Program-made: the position numbers and the translations under genes
In this document: positions 1-6,633 of the stretch, one piece after another
Position numbering within the stretch: the first letter of the stretch is position 1
Layout of the letters: each line of letters starts with the position of its first letter
Assembly (NCBI GenBank): GCA_029863175.1
Contig: JAOTVX010000016.1
Location: 1-64,000 of the forward strand
Origin: Betaproteobacteria bacterium
GTDB lineage: Bacteria; Pseudomonadota; Gammaproteobacteria; Burkholderiales; SG8-41
Length of the DNA: 64,000 bases
Direction of reading: 5' to 3'
Notes under the pieces: model-generated
Told to the model about the DNA's origin: nothing
What the model saw: only the letters and a program-made list of their open reading frames with translations
Databases searched by the model: none

Positions 1-19
1 AGCGCTGCACGACTTTGCA

Positions 20-94
20 CCCTAACGTCCGCGTTCAACCGCGCGTGGGCAAGCGACGCTTGCCAGCGTCGGCTCTTGGAACGCGTTGTTAGCC
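20..94 (-). repeat. attC site of the first integron cassette
   Basis: Read on the minus strand, the site opens with inverse core ggctaac (94-88) and closes with core gttaggg (26-20). Arms cgcgttcaa (30-38, plus strand) and ttggaacgcg (76-85) pair with one extra base, the unpaired base typical of attC. The centre ggcaagcg/cgcttgcc (48-55 and 57-64) is a perfect 8-bp hairpin. The stop codon of the UPF0158 gene lies inside the inverse core. Orientation matches that gene. A further cassette probably begins at the left edge of the window. Confidence 0.85.
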
Positions 95-511
95 ATCAAT
101 TTCCACCCCGTTGTCCTGGCACCATGTGAGCAGCGCCTCCTTCTGGGCGGATGCCTCGAATTCGTACCACCGGTTAAGCATTTCACGGTGTTCGAGAAGA
201 TCCTTGAACCGTGCATAGGCACCTTGGCGCCTGAAAATTTCGCGGACTTTCCGCACGTCGTCGGCTAGGAAGGCCTCGGCGAACTGAATTGCGAGGCGCT
301 TTCCAAGGCCAAAATCGTTCTTGTGTGGAATGGAAAGGTATTTGTCTTCTTCGTCGATATCCGCAGGCAATTCCTCAAAGTTGTCTCCGAACTCCGAGTG
401 CCAGTAGATCGTTCCCGTTTCCTTCGAGAGATACGCCGCGTGCTCCATCGGTGGGCCGAGGCTTACGAATTCGAAGGCGGCCATTATCTCGTCGAACTTT
501 GCGCGAGCCAT
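89..511 (-). CDS. UPF0158 family protein, integron cassette gene
   Basis: A 140-residue protein of the uncharacterised UPF0158 family: an acidic N-terminal half with the pattern Y-L-S..TG.IYW.SE, D-E-E-D-KY.-IPHKNDFGLG near residues 50-70, and a C-terminal stretch of charged helices ending W.EFEA..K.AL..WC..N. No catalytic motif is evident and no function is known. It starts at ATG 511 without a clear Shine-Dalgarno sequence, as is common for cassette genes, so a promoter on the integrase side may drive it. Its stop codon overlaps the attC. It reads away from the integrase, the normal orientation for a first cassette. Confidence 0.85.
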   Translation of the reverse strand: MARAKFDEIMAAFEFVSLGPPMEHAAYLSKETGTIYWHSEFGDNFEELPADIDEEDKYLSIPHKNDFGLGKRLAIQFAEAFLADDVRKVREIFRRQGAYARFKDLLEHREMLNRWYEFEASAQKEALLTWCQDNGVEIDG

Positions 512-656
512 ATACTATTGATGGCTAACTTTGAAGTGGACGGCCGAAAAGCCGCCTTATAAGGCGGCATTGTGCGCCGCAGGATGTACACCTTCAAGTG
601 AGTCAAAGCGTTGTAATACCAGAGGCATTACTGGGACCTGTCTTTCGGATGGCGAA
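512..656. promoter_or_regulatory. attI side and integrase upstream region with palindrome
   Basis: Between the divergent cassette gene and integrase. On the minus strand gttagcc (529-523) is the recombination core where the cassette joins. It is the exact complement of the ggctaac inverse core in that cassette's own attC, as expected of a cassette inserted as a circle. The 13-bp string around this core (517-529) is repeated in inverse orientation at 88-100. A perfect 18-bp palindrome (551-568, gccgccttataaggcggc) is followed on the minus strand by tttt, and may be a hairpin or terminator. I cannot place individual integrase-binding sites or a promoter. Confidence 0.6.
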
Positions 657-1706
657 ATGGGTTACACCAACCACCCTCAACAGCCGCTCGCAACTCCAGC
701 AGCTAAACCGCCTCGGCTGCTAGATCAGGTCCGGGATACCGTCCGGCGCAAGCATTTCAGCCTGCGCACCGAGCAGACCTACGTCCACTGGATAAAACGC
801 TTCATCCTGTTCCACGGTAAACGTCATCCGCGCGACATGGGCGCCGCCGAGGCCACCGCGTTTCTCAATCATCTTGCGCGCGAGCGCCGCGTTGCGTCCG
901 CCACTCAGAACCAGGGACTCAACGCGATCCTGTTCCTCTACCGGGAGGTCCTGGGAACACCGTTGGGCTGGCTCGAGGGGCTCGATCGGGCAAAACGACC
1001 CGTCCGGGTTCCCACGGTTTTGACCCAGAACGAAGCCGCAAGACTGATCTCGCAACTTGAAGGGACCGCCTGGCTCATGGCGAGCCTGCTGTATGGGGCC
1101 GGGCTACGACTCATGGAATGTCTGCGGCTGCGCGTGAAAGACGTGGATTTCGGATACGGTCAAGTTTTGGTGAGGGATGGCAAAGGCGGGAAGGACCGAG
1201 TGACGATGTTGCCGCGCACGGTAGTCGAGCCGCTGACGCAGCACCTTGTACGCGTTAAAAGCCTGCATGGGCGCGATCTGACCGAGGGATATGGCGAAGT
1301 CGAAATGCCGCACGCGCTTTCGCGCAAGTATCCAAATGCCGGCCGTGAGTGGACTTGGCAGTATGTTTTCCCATCCCGTAAACGCTCGGTAGACCCGCGC
1401 ACCGCGGTGATACGGCGACACCACGTTTATGAAACGGTATTACAACGTGCCGTCAAGCAAGCAGCCCGTGACGCCGGGATCTCGAAACCGGTGAGTTGCC
1501 ACACGCTACGGCATTCGTTTGCCACCCACCCGCTGGAGAGCGGATACGACATCCGTACCGTGCAGGAGCTCTTGGGTCACAAGGAAGTAACCACGACGAT
1601 GATTTACACCCACGTGCTGAACAAGGGCGGGCGCGGGGTAACGAGTCCGCTCGACGCCCGCGTGTTGAACGGCGATGATATCGTCCGTTCGAACACGCGG
1701 AGTTAA
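657..1706 (+). CDS. intI: Integron integrase (tyrosine recombinase)
   Basis: A 349-residue tyrosine recombinase catalysing attI x attC cassette insertion and excision. The N-terminal SAM-like core-binding domain (about 20-110) has [10 protein letters not shown] and the [18 protein letters not shown] motif. Catalytic residues are visible: R151 (GAGLRLMEC), H282 and R285 ([10 protein letters not shown]), H308 (LLGH) and nucleophile Y317 (MIYTH). The integron-specific insert is present at about 218-240 ([21 protein letters not shown]), which separates IntI from XerC/D. I chose ATG 657 because homology begins just after it; the open frame runs back to 531 through low-quality sequence. HPLESGYD carries a proline where IntI usually has leucine. 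It diverges from the cassette, the canonical integron layout. Confidence 0.95.
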   Translation: MGYTNHPQQPLATPAAKPPRLLDQVRDTVRRKHFSLRTEQTYVHWIKRFILFHGKRHPRDMGAAEATAFLNHLARERRVASATQNQGLNAILFLYREVLGTPLGWLEGLDRAKRPVRVPTVLTQNEAARLISQLEGTAWLMASLLYGAGLRLMECLRLRVKDVDFGYGQVLVRDGKGGKDRVTMLPRTVVEPLTQHLVRVKSLHGRDLTEGYGEVEMPHALSRKYPNAGREWTWQYVFPSRKRSVDPRTAVIRRHHVYETVLQRAVKQAARDAGISKPVSCHTLRHSFATHPLESGYDIRTVQELLGHKEVTTTMIYTHVLNKGGRGVTSPLDARVLNGDDIVRSNTRS

Positions 1707-1727
1707 ACCGGCGCATCGCATCCGGGT

Positions 1728-2510
1728 TTAACGCTTGTAGTCGGGATAAAGTCTTTCCACCAGCGCCATCGCTGCAACCCAGTCGCGGCTCTTCGAGTCG
1801 TAGGCGCCGCTGCGTCCGAAATTCCGCGCGCGCTCCTCGCAGATTTCCGGCGCGGGTACGATGAGCTCGGCGCCGCCAGCGAGCGCGCCGACCTGCGCCC
1901 GGCAGGCGAGCTCGAAGAAGTGATGGTAGATGTACGCTTCGGGCAGCGTCGTGCCGCACACCAGCGCGCCGTGGTTCTCGAGCATCATCACCCACTTGTC
2001 GCCGAGCGCCTGCGCCGCCCGGTCGCTGCCTTCACGCGTCGTGTCATCGACTTCGTTAGGGTAATAGGCAATGCGGTTGTAGAAGCGCATCGCTTGCTGC
2101 GTGATGGGAATCAGCCCGCGCTTTTGCGCGGACACCGCGAGGTTCGCCGGCGAGTGCGTGTGGGCCGCGGCCTGAATGTCGGGGCGGGCCTTCATTATCG
2201 CCGCGTGAAGGTTGTAGGCCGCTGGGCTTGCCTTGCGCGGCGAGTCTATGACCTGTTGTCCATTGACGTCGTATTTCACGAGGCTCGAGGCCGTTACTTG
2301 CTCCATGAACTGATTGTCGGCCTTGACCAGGAAGTGACCCGGTTCGCCGGGCACCCGCGCCGAGATGTGGTTGTAGGTCATGTCGACGAAGACAAAATGC
2401 GCGATCAACCGGTGTGCGGCCGCCAGCTCGCACCGCAACTGCCACTCCTCCGCACTTACGAGGTCTCGCACCGCGCGCGCGCGCCGTCGTCGTCTAATCG
2501 TCTTGGCCAC
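1728..2510 (-). CDS. Class II aldolase/adducin family protein
   Basis: A 260-residue class II aldolase-fold protein, related to L-fuculose-phosphate aldolase and decarboxylating relatives. Zinc-ligand signatures are present: AAHTHSPAN near residue 138 and ENHGALVCG near 199; the N-terminal YNHIS.R motif is typical. Start is GTG at 2510 preceded by ggaggg 8 bases upstream. The first ten residues are an unusual arginine run (TIRRRRRARAVR) ahead of the domain. Substrate cannot be assigned: many family members of this length are annotated only as class II aldolase/adducin domain proteins. It converges on intI, with 21 bp between the stop codons. Confidence 0.9.
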   Translation of the reverse strand: MAKTIRRRRRARAVRDLVSAEEWQLRCELAAAHRLIAHFVFVDMTYNHISARVPGEPGHFLVKADNQFMEQVTASSLVKYDVNGQQVIDSPRKASPAAYNLHAAIMKARPDIQAAAHTHSPANLAVSAQKRGLIPITQQAMRFYNRIAYYPNEVDDTTREGSDRAAQALGDKWVMMLENHGALVCGTTLPEAYIYHHFFELACRAQVGALAGGAELIVPAPEICEERARNFGRSGAYDSKSRDWVAAMALVERLYPDYKR

Positions 2511-2569
2511 GTTATGTCCCTCCCACGCGTTACTATAACTCCCTCAGCGGCGCAGGCGCGTGCTCGGAA

Positions 2570-2759
2570 GAAGTGATGGATGATGGTGATGAAAAATGGT
2601 GATGAGAAATGGTGATGAAAAACGATCAAAACGCTTTGTAACGCTTTACCGATCGCCGTCACCCGTCACCCATCACCCATCACCCATCACCCATCACCCA
2701 TCACCCATCACCCATCACCATTAATCATCACCAGTTCCCATCGCTAGTACTCATCACCC
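2570..2759. repeat. G-family hairpin with a 7-bp array in its centre
   Basis: The left arm (2572-2618) consists of atggtgatga-type units and the right arm (2712-2759) of tcatcacc-type units, so the ends can pair. Between them is a run of cccatca heptamers (about 2659-2718). Similar G hairpins occur near 28.97, 33.5, 39.45, 42.84, 43.9 and 46.55 kb. No coding potential. Confidence 0.85.
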
Positions 2760-2785
2760 CTACCTGTTGAGAGTAAAATCGCGCC

Positions 2786-4174
2786 ATGTCCGCCTCGCTC
2801 CTCGCTGAGCTTCCGTACCAGCCAGACAGCGCGCGCCTCTTCGAGGCGATCGCCGACCTGCCGTGGGCGGTATTTCTCGACAGTGGTCGTCACTATCCCG
2901 CGCAGTCCCGCTACGACATCCTGTCCGCCGAGCCCTACGTGCGTCTGGTGACACGCGGGCCGCTGACCGAGGTTTACGCCGACACGATCGAGCTTTCGCG
3001 CGAGGATCCGTTCGCGTTGGTGAGGCGCGTGCTCGATATCGATCCGTCCTGTGGCGGTGCGTTGCCGTTTTGCGGCGGCGCGATGGGTTTTTTTGGCTAC
3101 GATCTCGCGCGCCGCATCGAGCGCCTGCCCGCCGTTGCGGAGGACGCCGAGCGCATCCCGGAGATGGCGATCGGGATCTACGACTGGGCCGTGGTGGTTG
3201 ATCATCTCGAGCGCAGGACGTGGCTGGTCGGGCAGGGGCGGGACCCGGAGACCGATCTCAAGTGGAACGGGCTGATCGAGCGCTTCAGCACACCGCCGCG
3301 CGAGAAGTCGCGCGCGCCATTTCGCATCTCGTCGCCCGTCGCATCCAACCTGTCGCACGAGCAGTACGCCCGCGCGTTCCGCCGTATACGTGGCTATATT
3401 CACGACGGCGATTGCTACCAGGTGAACCTGGCGCAGCGCTTCTCCGCGTCGGCGAGCGGTGACCTCTGGCTCGCGTACCAGGCGCTGCGCGTGATCAACC
3501 CCGCGCCGTTCTCGGCCTATCTGACCACCCCGTACGCGCAAATTCTTTGCGCGTCGCCGGAACGGTTCCTCAAGCTCGAGGACGGCCGCGTCGAGACCCG
3601 CCCGATCAAGGGGACGCGCCCCCGCGCGGGTCACGCCCGGCTCGACGCCGAGCTCTCCGAGGAGCTGCGGCTCTCGGAAAAAGACCGCGCCGAGAACGTG
3701 ATGATCGTCGACCTGCTGCGCAACGATCTTTCCAAGAACTGCGCGCCCGGGACGATCAGGGTGCCGCGGCTGTTCGAAGTCGAGAGCTTCCCTACGGTCC
3801 ACCATTTGGTGAGCACCGTGACGGGCGAGTTGCGGGAAGGACGAGACGCGCTCGATCTGCTGCGCGGCTGCTTTCCCGGCGGCTCGATCACCGGGGCGCC
3901 GAAGCTGCGCGCGATGCAGATTATCGAGGAGCTCGAGCCACACCGGCGCGGCATCTATTGTGGGGCGATCGGCTACGTTGGCTTCGACGGCAACATGGAT
4001 CTCAACATCGCGATCCGCACGCTCGTTTACTCGGGCGGTGTCATCCGCTGCTGGGCGGGCGGGGGCGTCGTCGCCGACTCGCGGCTCGAGGACGAATACC
4101 AGGAGACCTTCGACAAGGCCGCGGCGATGCTGAAGCTCCTGCAGCAAAGCGCGGCGACGCCGCGGGAGGCCTAA
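2786..4174 (+). CDS. pabB: Aminodeoxychorismate synthase component I
   Basis: A 462-residue chorismate-utilising enzyme of the TrpE/PabB family, making 4-amino-4-deoxychorismate from chorismate and amidotransferase-derived ammonia for folate synthesis. The N-terminal anthranilate-synthase-I-type region precedes the chorismate-binding domain (about 195-450). PIKGTRPR at about 273-280 has the lysine that distinguishes PabB from TrpE (PIAGT). Other signatures: DLLRNDL, F.TVHHLVS and GCFPGGSITGAPK. No aminotransferase-like lyase (PabC) domain is fused and no pabA or pabC is adjacent, so partners must lie elsewhere. Repeat family A begins 8 bp after the stop. Confidence 0.95.
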   Translation: MSASLLAELPYQPDSARLFEAIADLPWAVFLDSGRHYPAQSRYDILSAEPYVRLVTRGPLTEVYADTIELSREDPFALVRRVLDIDPSCGGALPFCGGAMGFFGYDLARRIERLPAVAEDAERIPEMAIGIYDWAVVVDHLERRTWLVGQGRDPETDLKWNGLIERFSTPPREKSRAPFRISSPVASNLSHEQYARAFRRIRGYIHDGDCYQVNLAQRFSASASGDLWLAYQALRVINPAPFSAYLTTPYAQILCASPERFLKLEDGRVETRPIKGTRPRAGHARLDAELSEELRLSEKDRAENVMIVDLLRNDLSKNCAPGTIRVPRLFEVESFPTVHHLVSTVTGELREGRDALDLLRGCFPGGSITGAPKLRAMQIIEELEPHRRGIYCGAIGYVGFDGNMDLNIAIRTLVYSGGVIRCWAGGGVVADSRLEDEYQETFDKAAAMLKLLQQSAATPREA

Positions 4175-4181
4175 AGCCGTT

Positions 4182-4620
4182 AGCCACAGAGATCACAGAG
4201 AACACAGAGGTTTAGCATCACCGGTATGTCCGACGATTACACAGAACAGATTATCGGGGCGGCAATCGAGGTGCACCGTGTCCTGGGGTCCGGACTCCTC
4301 GAGTCCATCGACGAGGAGGCGCTTTCCCATGAACTTGATCTGCGCGGCGTTCCACATAAGCGGCAGGTCGCGGTAGACGTGGTCTACAAGGACAAGGTCA
4401 TTCATGGTCAAAGAATTGATCTGATCGCCTTTGAGCAGGTCGTCGTCGAGATCAAATCGCTGCGCGAGGTACCGGAAGTCGCAATAGCCCAGGTGTTGTC
4501 GTACCTGAAGGCCACCGGTTTCAAGCGCGCATTGCTGATAAACTTTAGAGTAAGCCGTCTCATTGACGGAATAAAGAGAATTTCTCTGTGATCTCTGTGA
4601 TCTCTGTGCCCTCTGTGGCT
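4182..4620. repeat. A-family inverted arms enclosing a gene
   Basis: Left arm 4182-4210 (gccacagagatcacagagaa and onward) and right arm 4584-4620 (tctctgtgatctctgtgatc and onward, ending ctctgtggct) are inverted copies of the same 9-bp unit. Elsewhere such arms enclose only spacers or other repeat families; here they enclose the GxxExxY gene, whose last two sense codons and stop lie in the right arm. Confidence 0.85.
4226..4591 (+). CDS. GxxExxY family protein (PD-(D/E)XK nuclease fold)
   Basis: A 121-residue protein of the GxxExxY family. The N-terminal helix IIGAAIEVHRVLGSGLLES is characteristic; the name-giving tyrosine is replaced by Asp here (GLLESID). A nuclease-fold signature follows: D (RIDLIAFE, about residue 65), then V.VEIKS (E-x-K, about 75-77), and the later AQVLSYLKATG and LLINFRV motifs. 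The family is predicted to belong to the PD-(D/E)XK_3 nuclease-fold group; biochemical activity is unknown. It sits exactly between two facing arms of repeat family A, and the right arm supplies the final Ser-Leu-stop. No other gene shares the repeat, so the two look like one unit. Confidence 0.9.
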   Translation: MSDDYTEQIIGAAIEVHRVLGSGLLESIDEEALSHELDLRGVPHKRQVAVDVVYKDKVIHGQRIDLIAFEQVVVEIKSLREVPEVAIAQVLSYLKATGFKRALLINFRVSRLIDGIKRISL

Positions 4621-4640
4621 GTTTGGTTTGGAGGTGTTTG

Positions 4641-5018
4641 ATGGCTACCGTCGAGCTGACCATGGACAATTTCGAGGAAACGGTCACCAAGAACGCCATG
4701 GTGATCGTTGACTTCTGGGCTGAATGGTGCGGGCCATGCAAGGGTTTCGCGCCCGTGTTCGAGGCTGTATCGGAGCAGCACGGTGACGTCGTTTTCGGCA
4801 AGGTCGATGCCGATGAACAGCAGGACCTCGCGGCGGCATTCAGTATCCGCTCGATTCCGTACGTCATGCTGCTGCGGGAGAACGTCATCTTGTTCGCGCA
4901 GGCGGGCGCGATCCCGGCCGAGGGCTTGGAGAGCGTCATCCAGCAGGCCCGCGCGCTCGACATGGCGCAAATCCACAAGGAAGTCGCCGAGCAGCGAGCT
5001 GCTACGGATAAACAGTGA
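4641..5018 (+). CDS. Thioredoxin family protein
   Basis: A 125-residue single-domain thioredoxin. The redox motif WCGPC is at residues 29-33, preceded by VIVDFWAE; the cis-proline loop is SIRSIPY; FGKVDADEQQDLAAAF is the usual beta-3/alpha-2 region. There is no signal peptide, so it is cytoplasmic. The extended C-terminal helix (QQARALDMAQIHKEVAEQR) after the domain resembles the short YbbN-like or thioredoxin-2-type proteins rather than classical TrxA. Start is ATG 4641 with gaggtg upstream; an earlier in-frame start at 4623 is less likely. Confidence 0.93.
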   Translation: MATVELTMDNFEETVTKNAMVIVDFWAEWCGPCKGFAPVFEAVSEQHGDVVFGKVDADEQQDLAAAFSIRSIPYVMLLRENVILFAQAGAIPAEGLESVIQQARALDMAQIHKEVAEQRAATDKQ

Positions 5019-5309
5019 CCAGTGACCGGTGAACCGAAATGTCACGAACCGGTAATTAGCCGCCGATGGACGCCGATTAACGCCGATACAATTCAAGAAC
5101 CTTTCTGCCTTCTGAGTTACATCGCCACCTCTCGCTTCTCACGCCTCACACATCAATATCCATTCATTATTCATCATTCAACGTTGGTGGTTCGTAGGCA
5201 GCAGGCGAGCCGCGAACCACGGCCGCTGGCGAATCTTTTCCTGACAGCGCGGTCTGAGAGAAGGTAAAATTCCAGTCTTTTCCGTGCCTTGGCGCGTGCT
5301 GACCGACTT
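5019..5309. repeat. Intergenic region with F-family repeat
   Basis: No gene is supported. At about 5059-5090 there are cgccgatgga/cgccgattaa units (family F). Short direct tracts such as attcattattcatcattc follow near 5163. The remainder up to the efflux adaptor start shows nothing recognisable. Confidence 0.6.
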
Positions 5310-6425
5310 ATGAAGCGCTTGGTTCTGCTCCTCGTTGTGGTGGGTTTGCTCACCGCGGTTGGCTTGTACTGGAAGCGCTCGACCTTGCCCTCGGCTGGGC
5401 TGAAGGCCGCCGCGCCCGCCAATAGGGGGCCGATGGGCCTGCCGGTGAAGGCGGGGACCGTGCGCACGGGCACGATCGTCGAAGAAGTGAGCGCTGTCGG
5501 CACGCTGCTCGCGAACGAATCCGTGATGATCCGCCCCGAGCGCGACGGGCGCATCGCGCAAATACACTTCGCTGAGGGCCAGCTGGTGAAGCGGGGGGTG
5601 AAGCTCGTATCGCTCGACGCATCGGAGACCGAGGCGCAGCTCGCCGCAATCAGCGCGGAAGCCAAGCTGAACCGCAGCCGGCTCAAGCGCGCAGAAGAAC
5701 TGAAGGAGAAGAGCTTTATCAGCGCGGAGGCGCTGGACGTCGCGCGCGAGACGCTGAACCAGTCGGTGGCGCGACGAGCCGAGGTGAAGTCGCGGCTGGA
5801 GAAGATGACGATCCTGGCGCCGTTCGACGGTGTGGCGGGTCTGCGCCAGGTGAGCCCCGGTGCGTACGTCAGGGCGGGCCAGGACATCGCGCGGCTCGAG
5901 GGCATTGGCACGCTCAAGCTCGACTTCCGCGTTCCGGAGCTCTACCTCGGTCGGATCCGGCCGGAGCAGGAGGTGGAGGTACGCGTGGACGCATTCTCCG
6001 GAGATACCTTCCGCGGCGCGATCTATGCGCTCGAGCCCGCAGTGGACGAGCAGTCGCGAACCGTCCTGCTGCGCGCCCATGTTCCCAATCCCGATGTGCG
6101 ACTGAAGCCCGGGATGTTCGCGCGCGTTTTGCTCGTTCTGGGCACGCGCAAGAACGCGCTGCTGGTGCCCGAACAGGCGCTGGTCCCGCGCGGCAACGAC
6201 AACTTCGTGTTCCGTATCGTCGACAACAAGGCGGTGCTGTCCAAGGTCGAGCTCGGCCTGCGCCGGCCCGGCCAGGTAGAGATCACGAAGGGCCTCACGG
6301 CCGGCGAGCAGATCGTGGTCGACGGGCAGCTTAAGCTCCGGCCCGGCGTGCCGGTGAAGGTACTCGCGGAAAAACCACAAGAATCTCCACCGCCAAGACG
6401 CCAAGAGGGGCGGAATAACGATTAA
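5310..6425 (+). CDS. RND efflux periplasmic adaptor subunit
   Basis: A 371-residue membrane fusion protein linking the inner-membrane RND pump that follows to an outer-membrane channel. An N-terminal hydrophobic anchor (KRLVLLLVVVGLLTAVGLYW) is followed by the barrel-sandwich half (GTIVEEVSAVGTLLANESV..RPERDGRI), a short coiled-coil hairpin (about 110-165), the second lipoyl half (ILAPFDGVAGLRQVSPGAYV) and a beta-barrel/MP domain. ATG 5310 is preferred to an upstream TTG. The last 13 or so residues (SPPPRRQEGRNND) are encoded by repeat family B reading into the gene, so the C-terminus is probably a repeat-derived tail. Co-transcription with the pump 208 bp downstream is likely. Confidence 0.92.
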   Translation: MKRLVLLLVVVGLLTAVGLYWKRSTLPSAGLKAAAPANRGPMGLPVKAGTVRTGTIVEEVSAVGTLLANESVMIRPERDGRIAQIHFAEGQLVKRGVKLVSLDASETEAQLAAISAEAKLNRSRLKRAEELKEKSFISAEALDVARETLNQSVARRAEVKSRLEKMTILAPFDGVAGLRQVSPGAYVRAGQDIARLEGIGTLKLDFRVPELYLGRIRPEQEVEVRVDAFSGDTFRGAIYALEPAVDEQSRTVLLRAHVPNPDVRLKPGMFARVLLVLGTRKNALLVPEQALVPRGNDNFVFRIVDNKAVLSKVELGLRRPGQVEITKGLTAGEQIVVDGQLKLRPGVPVKVLAEKPQESPPPRRQEGRNND

Positions 6426-6597
6426 ACCGATTTTAAATCGATTCTTGTTTTCAGTTGTGACTTGGCAGCTCTCGGCGGCTCGGCAGTTCCCGAAATTCCG
6501 TGAATCGTGAATGAAGTTTTGTTCTTGTTGGCGGTCTTGGCGCCTTGGCGGTTCAATTATGTCTTGTTTCTCTCGGCGTCTTGGCGGTTCGATAGGG
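6390..6597. repeat. B-family facing arms
   Basis: A left arm at 6391-6416 (caccgccaagacgccaagag) overlaps the end of the adaptor gene. Two right arms at 6525-6562 and 6566-6596 (ttggcggtcttggcgccttg; cggcgtcttggcggttcgat) face it across about 110 bp. The segment separates the adaptor and pump genes without an obvious terminator. Confidence 0.8.
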
Positions 6598-6633
6598 TTT
6601 TCGTGTTTCATTTTGTCTAGTCTCGGCGGTTAA

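Noticed and set aside
4994..5018. C-terminal tail of thioredoxin as another repeat-derived tail
   Set aside because: The tail codons do not match any of the repeat families, and the D/F-like tract begins only after the stop codon.
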